Origin: Colwellia sp.
GTDB taxonomy: Bacteria; Pseudomonadota; Gammaproteobacteria; Enterobacterales; Alteromonadaceae
Direction of reading: 5' to 3'
DNA length: 64,000 nt
Assembly (NCBI GenBank): GCA_022969175.1
Contig: JALJPB010000010.1
Span: forward strand, 1 to 64,000
Shown: piece by piece, positions 11,007 to 21,127 of the stretch
Layout of the letters: every line of letters starts with the position of its first letter
Position numbering within the stretch: position 1 is the stretch's first letter
The notes under the pieces: model-generated
Told to the model about the DNA's origin: nothing
The model's database searches: none
Seen by the model: only the letters and a program-made list of their open reading frames with translations
Program-made: the position numbers and the translations under genes

Positions 11007-12197
11007 TTAGAACTTAGCTGCTACTTGTAACCATAATTTGCTGGTATCAGTTGCATGTTCGTCAGCACTGTAGCTAGCAAACTTAGCTAAAACACTATAG
11101 TTTTTATTAACTTTGTAAGCAGCAACTAAATCAATCTCACTGCCCCAATCTTTACTGCCCACATCAGATGATAAGTCGTGGTAAGTAGCACTTAAGTTAA
11201 CGCCAGAGATTGCGCCTTTAACCGTCACGTAGATATCTTGAACACCTTCTGCAGGTGTTCCTAAGAATTTGTCAGCAAAACCTTGGAATTTATGTAGGGT
11301 TGCGAGTGGTGTACTAAAGGCAACACCATTGTCGCTACCTAAAACTTCATAACCACCGAGTACCGTTACTTTACCAAATTTAGAACCTACTTCAGCATTG
11401 ATATAACTTGCTGTAAAGCTAGTAGCGTTATCACCAGCATCACTTTGAGAAGCGATGCTTGCGTTAACAAATACAGCACCAAATTTACCATTATATAATG
11501 CACCGTAAGTACTGGTTGATAATTGTGCATTAGCTTCAGCGTTATAATCTAAAAGATAAGTAAAAGCAGATACTTTATGCTCTTTATTAATTTTGTAACC
11601 TAAGTTAGCTAGGTGGAAATCACCGGTCACGTTTTGTGCTTTAATGTTGTTAATGTTGTGCACATAGCTGTAATCAACAGATAAAGCATTGGCATTGTAT
11701 TGCAGGCGAACTCCATCATAAGTTTGCTCGTTTTGACGCCAACCAACCCCACCAACAAAACGTTGGTTGTTATGTAAAATGCGTTGACGACCAACAACAC
11801 CAGTAAAATTGTTATTTTTGTATTGCAAATAACCTTGGTTAACATCGGTTCCTGTGGGATCGACAACTACTGGGTAGTCAGTTTCACCATTTTGGGTACT
11901 GTTATAATTGTCAACTAACGCGCTAACGTTATCGACTTCAAGACCTAAAGAAAAGTTACTGTAAGAGCCTGTTTTAATGGTCAAGCGAGATTTTACCGTT
12001 AAGGCATTTGCTGCATCATCAATACCGTCTTGGTCTACATATTCTTCACGGGCACGGAACGATAGATTAACTTTACTTTCTTCTAACGCTTGAGTAACCC
12101 CAGAGCTAACTGCTGATACATCAGCAAAAGCGAGTGGTGCCATTAATGCAGAGGCTGTGATGAGTGAGAGAGTGATATTACGAATATTAGTTTTCAT
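11007..12197 (-). CDS. Outer-membrane porin, predicted to be anaerobically induced
   Basis: This 396-residue precursor has a signal peptide ending ALMAPLAFADV at about residue 25, followed by alternating beta-strand sequence and a terminal Phe (LQVAAKF), the outer-membrane barrel signature. Segments such as VGRQRILHNNQRFVGGVGWR and YDGVRLQYNANALSVDYSYV resemble large proteobacterial porins of the Opr/alginate-export type, but the substrate cannot be read. A perfect FNR box lies upstream with class II spacing, so synthesis is probably raised without oxygen. A long leader of about 165 bases precedes the ATG, a common arrangement for porins controlled by small RNAs. Confidence 0.82.
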   Translation of the reverse strand: MKTNIRNITLSLITASALMAPLAFADVSAVSSGVTQALEESKVNLSFRAREEYVDQDGIDDAANALTVKSRLTIKTGSYSNFSLGLEVDNVSALVDNYNSTQNGETDYPVVVDPTGTDVNQGYLQYKNNNFTGVVGRQRILHNNQRFVGGVGWRQNEQTYDGVRLQYNANALSVDYSYVHNINNIKAQNVTGDFHLANLGYKINKEHKVSAFTYLLDYNAEANAQLSTSTYGALYNGKFGAVFVNASIASQSDAGDNATSFTASYINAEVGSKFGKVTVLGGYEVLGSDNGVAFSTPLATLHKFQGFADKFLGTPAEGVQDIYVTVKGAISGVNLSATYHDLSSDVGSKDWGSEIDLVAAYKVNKNYSVLAKFASYSADEHATDTSKLWLQVAAKF

Positions 12198-12539
12198 TAT
12201 TATTTCCTACTATAAAATTGTATTGATATGACATAAGAGGTTATAGCCAAGTAACCTGTAACTTTGGCTCACGAATCTTTGTGAAAATACCAAGTAACTT
12301 GGATATCTAACTACTTCTACAATTTTCCATGTATCGGGGTGATTTTCAGCAGCTATAGTCTATAGCCGAATTCTACACTTGCGCTTTATTGGTTTATTGA
12401 TTTGAATCAAGTTTTGTCTTTAAAGGATGTGAGTCATAGGTTTATTTATAGTTGCTATCTTGATTCTGAGCAAGTAATACAAAATAATAGTCTTATGGTC
12501 TGTTCAATTTTCGGGTTCAACTTTTGGGTTCAATAAGTT
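12198..12539 (-). promoter_or_regulatory. Porin promoter region and long leader
   Basis: A 342-base gap. Besides the FNR box and -10 listed separately, it contains a perfect palindrome GCTATA-GTC-TATAGC at 12352-12366 centred near the predicted start of transcription, and small inverted repeats with the shared motif CCAAGTAAC at about 12248-12268 and 12289-12301 that could fold in the leader RNA. No small gene was found. Confidence 0.5.
12370..12410 (-). promoter_or_regulatory. Class II FNR-dependent promoter of the porin
   Basis: TTGAT-TTGA-ATCAA at 12397-12410 is a perfect match to the FNR consensus (TTGAT, 4 bases, ATCAA). On the minus strand TAGAAT at 12375-12370 is a good -10, predicting a start near 12363. 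The FNR box centre is then about 41 bases upstream, the classical activator position. Direction and gene fit: the porin is the only gene downstream on this strand. Confidence 0.8.
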
Positions 12540-12947
12540 CTAACCTATTTTTGGCGGCTCTGTTCTCGGGCGCCATTGCCACCATTGTTGTTCACTGTCT
12601 TGGCTATGTTTTGTCGCTTTAATTGCGCTTTGATCCTCTTTAGTTTGGTATATATCCCAAGTAACTAGATAGTCTGGATTAGTTATTTTTACCCCTTGAG
12701 TTGAAGTGTGAAAATCTCCTTGAGGAGCATTAAACCAGCAAGCTAAATTAGTGGGTAAGATAAAGTTTGCCTTGCTTTTTTTTGCTTCTTTATGTTGAAG
12801 CAGTTGTATTGTAATGCCTATTTCTTTATCAACAGCAATTACAGTACCCGCAAGTATGGTTTGTTTTAATTGATCTCCTGCAACATTAAAATAACTTAAC
12901 CCTAATAAGCAGGTTTTGTTTAAGGTATCTTCAAGGGAATTAAGCAT
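12540..12947 (-). CDS. Hypothetical protein in the molybdoenzyme operon
   Basis: A 135-residue soluble protein of unknown family. It has no signal peptide or membrane segment; the middle looks beta-rich (GTVIAVDKEIGITIQLLQ) and the C-terminus is rich in Trp (QWWQWRPRTEPPK). It follows the DmsBC fusion gene on the same strand after about 85 bases, so it is probably co-transcribed with the two reductase genes. It does not look like a TorD/NarJ-type chaperone, which is helical and longer. No function is proposed beyond possible association with the reductase. Confidence 0.65.
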   Translation of the reverse strand: MLNSLEDTLNKTCLLGLSYFNVAGDQLKQTILAGTVIAVDKEIGITIQLLQHKEAKKSKANFILPTNLACWFNAPQGDFHTSTQGVKITNPDYLVTWDIYQTKEDQSAIKATKHSQDSEQQWWQWRPRTEPPKIG

Positions 12948-13032
12948 AATAGGTGCAACATAGTATGAGTGGTTAGAAAGAATATCAGCCCGTATTACTA
13001 ACGAAAAATACGGACTGATTAATTATAGGCAA

Positions 13033-15036
13033 TTAGTGCAGTGGCGCAACACCAGTCGCGGGATTATCAGCTAATCCAATATCCCTAGCATGCTGTTCAA
13101 ATCCCTTGTTTCTCCAAAAAAATGCACCGGGCATAGTGGTTGGAATCACTAAAATATAAAACAAGGCTCTACCAATCACTGCAGTAAAGCAATTGAGTAT
13201 AGCTAATACTAACCATACTAATAATAAACTACTATCAATAACATTAAGCAGTTGTAGAGTTAATAATATGGTTGAGGCGATAATGTTAAATGCTAATAAA
13301 TAATTACGTAATAAATAGCTTTTACCAAAGGTTGTACATTGCACATAATGAGCAGCGCCACCTTCATCTTCATTACGATTTAACTGGTAGTTATGCACAA
13401 TTAACCCTATGCCCTCAATGATCATACCTGTGATAAAAACGCTAGCAAAAATAGTCAGTACTTGATTGATATCCTGTTTTTGCACCAGTAAAGTACTAAT
13501 AACGATTACCCCACTAACTAAAGCACCTAGTGATAAACTATTACCGGTAAATGAAGTTGCAGTTTGCAAATGATTCCAAAATGGGCGAGCTTTAATTTGG
13601 TAACACATATTCATATAAAACAAACCAGCAAAACCTGCAATTAAGGTAAATATTCCAGTCACTTTGATTAATGTTGCTAAAGGGAAGTCCCTAGTTAATT
13701 GGGGTAAATCTAGCGCAAGGGTTTGTTGAGCTACCTCCACTACCCAGAAGTTTGTTGGTAAAGAAAATAACGCGATTAAGCCACAACCTGCGGAAAACAA
13801 AGCTAAACCGAAACCCTCGCGAGCCATTGGTGAGTGACGTAAGTTATTAAAACCTCGGTAAAATCGGTGAGGCTTTCCTAAGTGGCTTACACTCATTAAT
13901 AAGGCAAAGGTAGTCATTGTTAACGTGGTAATTATTAACGGTAAAAACATTGCTGATTGATTAAAGTTAATTAATGCATCAACCCCCAATAAAGCCCCTA
14001 AAAATGGGATGAAAAACACGCCAATTGCTGCTTGAGCGAATAAAGTAAATATCACTAAAGGATTTTCACGGCTATTGAGTTTACTAAAGTTCCAATGTTT
14101 AGCTTTTCCAGTTTTTTGATCAATAACAGGCTTATAGTCACCTTTTTCATTCCTATGATATTTTACCGGCATAGAATCCGGACGAGTCATTTCAATTGGC
14201 ATAGATTTAGTTTGTTGAAAGCGAATGTTTGGCTGAGTAATGCTTGGGTCAGGAAAACCGGGAATAGAAGTTTTGCATTGTTCACGGTTCTCTGGGGTAT
14301 TTTCAATAACACCAAAATCTAGGGCATTACCGACACAAGCAGAAACACAGGCTGGTTTTAAGCCAACTTCCAAACGGTCAACACACATATTACACTTAGA
14401 AACTTGTCCTTTTACTGGATCTAACTGTGGGGCGTTGTACGGACAAACCCAAGTACAATAACCACAACCAAAACAAGTTTCAGGGTCTTGTAAAACCGCA
14501 CCATATTCTGCATGTTTGGTGTAAGCGCGTGTTGGGCAGCCTTTTAAACACACCGGATCATCACAATGATTACAGGCCATTGAAATATTCATGCGCTTAT
14601 AATCAGGATACGAGCCACCCTCTACATAACCGACCGATCTAAAGGCCAAATGAGCGGGCGTATCATTTTTCTCAGCACACGCAGATTCACACGCATGACA
14701 GCCAATACAGTTATCGGCGGTGAAAAAGAAACCATGTTGTTTGTTTCGATTAGGGTTACTGCCAACCTCGGGATTTTCATTAATAAACATTGACCTGTTT
14801 GCTTCTGGCTGTTCAATGCCAACATCAGTAATGTCTAATAAATCTATACGTTTACCATAACGGTTTTTTTCTTTGATTGGTTGATCAGGTAAATAAGCGT
14901 AGTTTTGTTCTTGAGTACGTACTTCCCAATGATTTGAACGGCCTTCTTGCTCAGGTGTACTTGCTGAAGCTTTGGGATCAAAACTTTGCACGGCAGATGT
15001 AGTATTTGTTTCGTTTATGGTTACTTCTTCGGTCAT
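13033..15036 (-). CDS. Fused DmsB-like ferredoxin and DmsC-like membrane anchor
   Basis: About 667 residues from the ATG at 15036 (a GTG at 15045 adds three). Residues 100-240 carry four 4Fe-4S motifs: Cys110-113-116-120, 155-158-163-167, 188-191-194-198 and 215-218-230-234, as in DmsB/NarH-type electron-transfer subunits. From about residue 325 there are eight or so hydrophobic helices; NPLVIFTLFAQAAIG and VIGRALFYILVIP match DmsC-type anchors, which take electrons from quinol. In DMSO reductase these are separate genes, so the fusion is notable. The first 100 residues are an unusual hydrophilic extension. It follows the catalytic subunit after about 54 bases and should pass electrons from menaquinol to it. 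Confidence 0.88.
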   Translation of the reverse strand: MTEEVTINETNTTSAVQSFDPKASASTPEQEGRSNHWEVRTQEQNYAYLPDQPIKEKNRYGKRIDLLDITDVGIEQPEANRSMFINENPEVGSNPNRNKQHGFFFTADNCIGCHACESACAEKNDTPAHLAFRSVGYVEGGSYPDYKRMNISMACNHCDDPVCLKGCPTRAYTKHAEYGAVLQDPETCFGCGYCTWVCPYNAPQLDPVKGQVSKCNMCVDRLEVGLKPACVSACVGNALDFGVIENTPENREQCKTSIPGFPDPSITQPNIRFQQTKSMPIEMTRPDSMPVKYHRNEKGDYKPVIDQKTGKAKHWNFSKLNSRENPLVIFTLFAQAAIGVFFIPFLGALLGVDALINFNQSAMFLPLIITTLTMTTFALLMSVSHLGKPHRFYRGFNNLRHSPMAREGFGLALFSAGCGLIALFSLPTNFWVVEVAQQTLALDLPQLTRDFPLATLIKVTGIFTLIAGFAGLFYMNMCYQIKARPFWNHLQTATSFTGNSLSLGALVSGVIVISTLLVQKQDINQVLTIFASVFITGMIIEGIGLIVHNYQLNRNEDEGGAAHYVQCTTFGKSYLLRNYLLAFNIIASTILLTLQLLNVIDSSLLLVWLVLAILNCFTAVIGRALFYILVIPTTMPGAFFWRNKGFEQHARDIGLADNPATGVAPLH

Positions 15037-15090
15037 AATTTTCACTCAATTCTAATTTTTTCTAGGTAGCAGTGTTGTTAAATTGGCGTA

Positions 15091-17292
15091 CTAATAACTG
15101 CGTCGTTCAACATTAAGGCGGGCCGCTTCTGCTTGATCTACCGGCTGAATTCTTACCGAACATTGTTTAAATGCAGGTTGGCGAGAGTAAGGGTCAAGCA
15201 AACCTAGCGTTAAACGGTTGACACAGTCGTGAAAATGAAAGGGAATAAAGACCATGTTTTGCGCCACTCGCTGAGTCAGTTGTACCATCACTACTGCGTC
15301 ACCTCGTCGGCTCGTTAGGCGGACATAACTCATGTGTTCAATGCCTAAAGCGAGAGCCGCATCAGGGTTCATCTCCATGTAAGGCGTAGGGCTAAACTTG
15401 TTACAGTTACCAATTTTTCCTGTTCGAGTTCGGGTATGGAAGTGCTCTACAACCCGGCCACTGTTTAACCAGAAGGGATAATCGTTACAGGGCTGTTCAT
15501 TGTTATTGAAAAACTTCACTGGAATTAAATTAGCTTTGCCACTTTTTGTTGGAAATATGCCATCGCTGTATAATCTAGGTGTGCCTTTTAAACCTTCATC
15601 AGTATCACGGTATGGCCATTGAATTCCTCTAGCCTTGATGATTTTTTCATAGCTCATGCCTGAAATATCTAAATTACGCGGTCGGCCATAACTCTGCCCT
15701 TTGGAGAGCTCTTTCATTTCATTAAAAACATCTTCAGCTTTATCAGGGAATTTTATTTTCTTACCGTTTTCAAATCGTTTTGCCATTTGATTGAAAATCC
15801 ACAGATCTGGTTTCGAATTGGCAAAGCAAGGTACAATTTTACTGATTAAATTCACTCGGCGTTCGGTATTGGTATGACAGCCTTCTTTTTCTGACCACAC
15901 TGAGGCGGGGAAATAAACATGAGAGTATTGGTTTGTTTCCACATCACGGTAAACATCTTGAACGACTAAAAAATCGAGGCTCTCTAGCATTTTACGAATA
16001 CGAGAAGTATTGGGCATTGAGGTCATAGGATTAGTTGCTACTAACCACATGCCCTTAATTTCACCGGTTTCAATGGCGGGAAAAATATCAGTTTGTGCCA
16101 TGCCTCGCTGTTTAGGAAAAAATTCAGGGTCTATGCCCCAATAATCCGCAATTTCTTGTCGATCGTCGGCATTTTCTAAATAACGATAACCCGGTAAACC
16201 TGAGCATGACGACCATTCACGAGTTCCCATAGCATTACATTGGCCGGTAATTGATAAGCTGGTACCACCAGGTTTGCCAATGTTGCCAGTAATTAAGTTG
16301 AGGTTATTAATATTTGCTACCCCGTCACTACCATGAGTTGACTGGTTAATGCCCATGGTCCAAATACTCATGGCGGCTGGCGCGTTCGCATAAAGTCGTG
16401 CAACATTACGAATGGTATCTTCATCAATACCACATTCATGTTGAGCCACTTTTGGGTCGTAATCTTGTACCAGTGCTTTTATTTCATCAAAGCCTTGGGT
16501 ATGAGCATCGATATAAGCAGTATCTTGCAGGCCTTCATTAATAATGACGTGCATCATTGAGTTTATTAATACGCAATCAGTGCCGGGAGTTATCGGCAAA
16601 TGAATATCGGCAAATTGTGCCAGCATGGTAACGCGTGGGTCAACAACAATCAGTGGGAACTTACGCTTTTCTAGCGCTTCTTTTAAACGCCAGTAAATAA
16701 TAGGATGTTGTTCGGGCAGGTTTGAACCAAAGGCCATAAAACAGTGGGTATGTTCAAAATCATCATAACAACCTGGCGGGCCGTCAGCACCAAAAGAGCG
16801 TTTATAGCCACTTACCGCAGATGCCATACAAAGTGTAGTATTGCCATCGTAATTATTGGTACCAATACAACCACGAGTTAACTTGCCTAAAGTATAAAAC
16901 TCTTCGGTTAATAATTGCCCTGTTGACACGACAGCAAAAGCATCTCGACCATATTTTTGTTGAATTTCTTTAATTTTTGTTGCCGTTACATCTAAGGCAT
17001 TATCCCAAGTGGTTTGTTCAAACTCTTCAAAATGCTTGTCACGAATAAGGGGCTCAGTGCCACGACCTGGACTGGTAAATAACTCATGCTCTAGAATACC
17101 TTTAATGCAGAGTTTTCCGCGGTTAACATCGGCACCAGCATGACCACGTGAAGTGACTATTTTATTATCTTCACCTAAACCAATTTCAATAGAACAACCC
17201 GTTGAGCAGTAGTTACAAGTAGTATATTTCCACTCTTTCACTTTCTTTTGAGGAATGGTGATAGGTTTTCTCTTTTTACGGCCAAACAGCAT
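15091..17292 (-). CDS. Molybdopterin oxidoreductase, NasA/NapA-type nitrate reductase catalytic subunit
   Basis: A 733-residue bis-MGD enzyme. Cys26, 29, 33 and 62 bind a 4Fe-4S cluster. Cys155 in TTLCMASAVSGYKRSFG is the predicted molybdenum ligand; this block and PPGCYDDFEHTHCFMAFGSN match assimilatory NasA/NarB and periplasmic NapA rather than formate dehydrogenase or DMSO reductase (Ser ligand). There is no twin-arginine signal: the N-terminus MLFGRKKRKPITIPQ is basic but lacks the hydrophobic stretch, so it should be cytoplasmic. The downstream partner is a membrane-bound DmsBC fusion, and a NarK-like transporter lies 6 kb away. Nitrate to nitrite is the likely reaction. AGGA lies about 9 bases before the ATG. 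Confidence 0.82.
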   Translation of the reverse strand: MLFGRKKRKPITIPQKKVKEWKYTTCNYCSTGCSIEIGLGEDNKIVTSRGHAGADVNRGKLCIKGILEHELFTSPGRGTEPLIRDKHFEEFEQTTWDNALDVTATKIKEIQQKYGRDAFAVVSTGQLLTEEFYTLGKLTRGCIGTNNYDGNTTLCMASAVSGYKRSFGADGPPGCYDDFEHTHCFMAFGSNLPEQHPIIYWRLKEALEKRKFPLIVVDPRVTMLAQFADIHLPITPGTDCVLINSMMHVIINEGLQDTAYIDAHTQGFDEIKALVQDYDPKVAQHECGIDEDTIRNVARLYANAPAAMSIWTMGINQSTHGSDGVANINNLNLITGNIGKPGGTSLSITGQCNAMGTREWSSCSGLPGYRYLENADDRQEIADYWGIDPEFFPKQRGMAQTDIFPAIETGEIKGMWLVATNPMTSMPNTSRIRKMLESLDFLVVQDVYRDVETNQYSHVYFPASVWSEKEGCHTNTERRVNLISKIVPCFANSKPDLWIFNQMAKRFENGKKIKFPDKAEDVFNEMKELSKGQSYGRPRNLDISGMSYEKIIKARGIQWPYRDTDEGLKGTPRLYSDGIFPTKSGKANLIPVKFFNNNEQPCNDYPFWLNSGRVVEHFHTRTRTGKIGNCNKFSPTPYMEMNPDAALALGIEHMSYVRLTSRRGDAVVMVQLTQRVAQNMVFIPFHFHDCVNRLTLGLLDPYSRQPAFKQCSVRIQPVDQAEAARLNVERRSY

Positions 17293-17528
17293 TGATGAAT
17301 CCTGACATTAGTAATACTCACTTTTTATAAGTGCAGGATCTATACCTTAAATAATAGCCTTTAAAATCAATGGTTTTTTGTTTTTTGTGATGATTGTCCT
17401 GATGCTTTAAAGTGCTGTTGCGCTATTTTGGTGCGATTAGTAACCTCGCCTCTAATTGGGCGGTGTTGGTAATTATCACCTACACTCAAAAGATTAATAA
17501 TATCAACGCTAGGTAAAAATAAGTGTTA

Positions 17529-17969
17529 ATGAGTAAAAATGAAAACTTCGAAAAAATGGGTGGAAGAAAAGCGCTGATCACCATCAATAAAATTTTTTAC
17601 GATAAAGTTTATCTAGATCCTTGGCTTAAACTCTATTTTGAACAGATACCCCAACAACACATTGAAGATCAACAAGTTGATTTTATGCAGAAAATTCTTG
17701 GCGGAGAAAATTTATTTGTAGGTAAAGCCCCACCTGTTGCCCATATGCATGTTTTTGTTAGTGAGGAGTTATTTGCTTTACGCCAAGAGTTACTTAAAGA
17801 TGCTTTTATTGAAGCAAAAGCTCACCCAAAATTGGTTGAGAAATGGCTGATGCTGGATCAATCGTTTAAAAGAATCATTGTTAAAAAAAGCCCTAACGAT
17901 TGTCAGGGTCGTTTTAAGACAGACCCTGTACTCAACTTTCCTAAACCAAGAGGTTATGTGAAATTGTAA
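17529..17969 (+). CDS. Truncated haemoglobin (group I-like)
   Basis: About 146 residues from the ATG at 17529; a GTG at 17523 would add two, but AGG at 17512-17514 is better placed for the ATG. The segment FEKMGGRKALITINKIFYDKVY matches helices A-B of truncated globins including the distal Tyr region, and AHMHVFVSEELFALR contains the likely proximal His. Such globins bind oxygen and nitric oxide and often detoxify NO. The gene is divergent from the nitrate reductase operon across a 236-base shared region and convergent with the MHYT kinase, 29 bases apart, which suggests a link to NO formed from nitrite. Confidence 0.82.
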   Translation: MSKNENFEKMGGRKALITINKIFYDKVYLDPWLKLYFEQIPQQHIEDQQVDFMQKILGGENLFVGKAPPVAHMHVFVSEELFALRQELLKDAFIEAKAHPKLVEKWLMLDQSFKRIIVKKSPNDCQGRFKTDPVLNFPKPRGYVKL

Positions 17970-17998
17970 TGGCTGAGAGTTGTTTTCAATATTAATTA

Positions 17999-20536
17999 TT
18001 ATTGTTTTATCCCGCTAGCTACTATTTTCGGGGTAAGCCATTTATTAAGGGTATCAGTTAATATTTCTAAATCTATAGGTTTAGTTAAATAGGCACTCAT
18101 TCCAGCTGAAAAGCATTTTTTATCATCGCCGACCATAGCATTAGCTGTCATTGCAATAATTGGAATATCTTTATATTTATCACCTGCTTCGCCAGAGCGA
18201 ATTCCTCTAGTGGCTTGATAACCATCCATGATTGGCATTTGGCAATCCATTAACACCAAAGAAAATGGGTTGTCTACACATGCGTTAGTCAAAACACTTA
18301 AGGCTTCTTGGCCATCTTTAGCCGCGGTAACATTAAGGCCAATGGCATTAAGCATTTGAGTCGCTACCACAGTATTAATTCTATTATCTTCAACCAACAA
18401 TACTTTAACATTGTCAGAGCAGCTGAACGGTTGGACTTCGATTTCACTAATAACTGTATCACTTTGAGCTAATTCATTATTTTCATGAGAAAATGAAGCT
18501 AAATATTGATGGGTAATAATAGGTTGAGAGGTAACTGTATTTTTGGGCGTGCATTGTATTATCGCCAGTGCATCTAAAATATCTGATCCGGTAACGGGTT
18601 TTGAAAAATAGGCACTGAATCCTAAATCGGAAAAATACTTCTTATCTCCTTGAGTTGACATGGATGTCATCATCACCATAGGCAGTTCATCAAAACGCTT
18701 ATCGCTTCTTAACTCAATTGCAAAGGCCGCCCCGTCCATCTCAGGCATCTGCATATCAACAAAAATCACATCAAATACCATTCCTTCATTTTCATAACAT
18801 TGATCCAGTTTTAATAATGCCTCAGCAGCACTAGCAGCTTCTTCTACAAAGCACTCCCAGTGTTCCAATTGTCCCCTTAAAACTTCCCTGTTCGTTGCGT
18901 TATCATCTAATACAAATAACGATAACTGGCTGACATCTATATGGGGAATTACCTGTTTAGATTGATTGCTTTTTAACATGGTAATATTAAACTTAAAGCA
19001 GCTACCCTCGCCCAAGACACTAGTGACCGATATTGAACCTTGCATCAACTCGCACAATTGTTTGGCAATAGAAAGGCCGAGTCCGGTGCCGCCATATTTG
19101 CGGGTAGTGGAAGAATCAACTTGAGTAAATAACTGAAAAAGATTCTTAATGGCCTTTGCCGGAATTCCAATACCGCTATCATGTACAGAACAACTAAAGA
19201 TTAATTCTGAATTTTCATTTTCTATCAATTGAGCCCTAACGATTATCTCGCCATTTTCGGTAAACTTTATCGCGTTTGAGACTAAATTATAGATAATTTG
19301 TCTAATACGATCCGGATCGCCTTTGACCATGGAATACTCAATACGAGTAATATCAAGAATAATTTCTAATCCCTTGCTTTCCACTTGTAGGGAAACCGAT
19401 TGAGTAATTTCAATTAATAAACTTCGCAAATCAAAGTGCAATATTTCTATATCTAGTTTCCCTGCTTCCACTTTTGAAAAATCCAAAATATCATTCAATA
19501 AAACTAATAATGACTTAGCGCTAGAACGGGCCACTTCTGCCCTATACAATTGATTCTCATCGAGTTTAGACTTAATTAGTAAATCCAGCATACCTAGAAC
19601 ACCATTCATTGGGGTACGAATTTCATGACTCATACTAGCTAAAAACTCTGCCTTTGCCTGAGTTGAAGCTTCAGCATCGATTTTAGCCAATATGAGCTTT
19701 TTAAACATTTTGTTAATAATGTTAGATACCACCGCTAAGGTAGATAAAAAAAATGTTGAAGCAATCAAAATAACCGTCATCATTGCGTGTGAAGTATTTA
19801 GTTCTTCGTGAGCAATATTATCAGTTGCTAAAAAATATGAGGCTTGCATTCCCATATAGTGCATACCTGTAATGGCGGCACCAACCAATGCTGCTGGCCT
19901 TATCAATTGGTCATTCAATTCATTTTCAGAGTTAACGCTCAATTTACCTGCATAGAGAGCAATAATAGCCAAAATGACCGCAACAATGATAGAGAGCAGG
20001 AAAAACCAAGGATGATAAATTAAAGTGAAATTGCCGTACATTGCCTCCATACCCATGTAATGCATGATACCAATACCTGCACCTAAGACGATACCAGCCC
20101 CGATAAGGTGCCATGTATAATACTTATCTCGCTCTATAAAGAACAACGCTATGTAACTGGCTATAATAGCAGGCAGAACTGACAACGCGGTGAGTACAAC
20201 GTGATGATGAACCGCTACCGGTAATGACAGCGCCAGCATTCCAACAAAATGCATCGACCATATCGCACTTCCCATGGCTAAAGAACCGCTAAAATGCCAC
20301 AAGCGCTTAGCAGCAACAGACTCGGCATTACGCATTGAGGGGATTGTGGATAACCCAGCATACGCACCTATCCATGCAACTATATAGGAAATAAAAACAA
20401 CGAAATAATTGTAGTCAGTCATTAATGTTAAAAAAAGATCGGTATCATTATTCAAAAACTCTAAGCCAAGCATATGTGAAATTCTCAATATAGAAAGACG
20501 AGGAAACGTAATTAAAAAGATGTTAGTCATTAGCAT
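17999..20536 (-). CDS. MHYT-domain hybrid sensor histidine kinase with two receiver domains
   Basis: 845 residues. The N-terminal seven-helix MHYT sensor (about 40-275) has three copies of the signature: MHFVGM at 95, MHYMGM at 159 and 225. MHYT domains are predicted to bind a metal and sense oxygen, CO or NO. A HisKA domain follows with phospho-acceptor His304 ([12 protein letters not shown]), then HATPase motifs [17 protein letters not shown] and GTGLGLSI. Two receiver domains follow with [11 protein letters not shown] and [11 protein letters not shown]; there is no HPt domain, so phosphate must pass to a separate protein. The start is uncertain: no clear ribosome site lies before 20536, and Met22 is a good alternative. 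Its place beside the globin and reductase suggests NO or redox sensing. Confidence 0.9.
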   Translation of the reverse strand: MLMTNIFLITFPRLSILRISHMLGLEFLNNDTDLFLTLMTDYNYFVVFISYIVAWIGAYAGLSTIPSMRNAESVAAKRLWHFSGSLAMGSAIWSMHFVGMLALSLPVAVHHHVVLTALSVLPAIIASYIALFFIERDKYYTWHLIGAGIVLGAGIGIMHYMGMEAMYGNFTLIYHPWFFLLSIIVAVILAIIALYAGKLSVNSENELNDQLIRPAALVGAAITGMHYMGMQASYFLATDNIAHEELNTSHAMMTVILIASTFFLSTLAVVSNIINKMFKKLILAKIDAEASTQAKAEFLASMSHEIRTPMNGVLGMLDLLIKSKLDENQLYRAEVARSSAKSLLVLLNDILDFSKVEAGKLDIEILHFDLRSLLIEITQSVSLQVESKGLEIILDITRIEYSMVKGDPDRIRQIIYNLVSNAIKFTENGEIIVRAQLIENENSELIFSCSVHDSGIGIPAKAIKNLFQLFTQVDSSTTRKYGGTGLGLSIAKQLCELMQGSISVTSVLGEGSCFKFNITMLKSNQSKQVIPHIDVSQLSLFVLDDNATNREVLRGQLEHWECFVEEAASAAEALLKLDQCYENEGMVFDVIFVDMQMPEMDGAAFAIELRSDKRFDELPMVMMTSMSTQGDKKYFSDLGFSAYFSKPVTGSDILDALAIIQCTPKNTVTSQPIITHQYLASFSHENNELAQSDTVISEIEVQPFSCSDNVKVLLVEDNRINTVVATQMLNAIGLNVTAAKDGQEALSVLTNACVDNPFSLVLMDCQMPIMDGYQATRGIRSGEAGDKYKDIPIIAMTANAMVGDDKKCFSAGMSAYLTKPIDLEILTDTLNKWLTPKIVASGIKQ

Positions 20537-21127
20537 AGCCGCATTTGACTATTACGCTATTTATTGCATGGCTATACTGACCTAATTTTCATTTCTAGAA
20601 GCATGTTAATTCGCTGATTTGCAATAAATAGCCTGCTACCGTCAAAAGTCAAAAAACATTGGCAATGAGAAGTTAAACTACAGCTATTTTCAATCGAAGC
20701 TTTGGTACTCCTAGTCTATAAATAAACGAATAGTCAACTAGAAGTTAAGTAGTAATAGATATTTCATACTTTTAGCTGTTTTAGCTGTTTTAGCTGTTTT
20801 AGCTGTTTTAGCTGTTTTAGCTGTTTTAGCTGTTTTAGTGCGGTCATATTTTTAATGTGTATTATTTCAATGGGTTAGCGTTATGTGGTGGCTATAGTAT
20901 ATAGAAAAAACAATATGGCATCACAAAAAAAGTAATAATACTAAGTGATCCAAAAGTACGGCTAAATGAATGATGAAAAAATATAGGGAAGCACTTTTTA
21001 AGATAATTTCCTTTATTCAGAAAAACACAACATGACAGTTAAATGCCATCAACTGAATAAGATTAACTGATTGCAATATCTCCAAATTCTTTTATATTAA
21101 TTTTAACAATTGAAATAAGGAAAAGGT
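20537..21127. other. 591-base divergent intergenic region
   Basis: This is one of the longest non-coding gaps in the window. It should carry promoters for the kinase (minus) and the acetyltransferase (plus). It contains the nine-base tandem repeat listed separately. The rest is AT-rich with no recognisable gene fragment, RNA or known operator. Confidence 0.6.
20770..20838. repeat. Nine-base tandem repeat, about seven copies
   Basis: The unit AGCTGTTTT recurs exactly every 9 bases, with AGCTG beginning at 20774, 20783, 20792, 20801, 20810, 20819 and 20828, and a decayed eighth copy at 20837. All full copies are identical, which points to recent slippage or selection. It lies about 235 bases upstream of the MHYT kinase and about 290 bases upstream of the acetyltransferase. 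Confidence 0.95.

Noticed and set aside
15091-17292. Formate dehydrogenase catalytic subunit
   Set aside because: The ligand block is LCMASAV with downstream GYKRSFGADGPPGCYDD, which matches nitrate reductases; formate dehydrogenase would show a Sec or Cys followed by His and Arg in a different context.
17240-17292. Twin-arginine export signal at the start of the reductase
   Set aside because: The basic start GRKKRKPITIP is not followed by a hydrophobic stretch or a cleavage site.
20770-20838. CRISPR array
   Set aside because: The nine-base units are contiguous, with no spacers.
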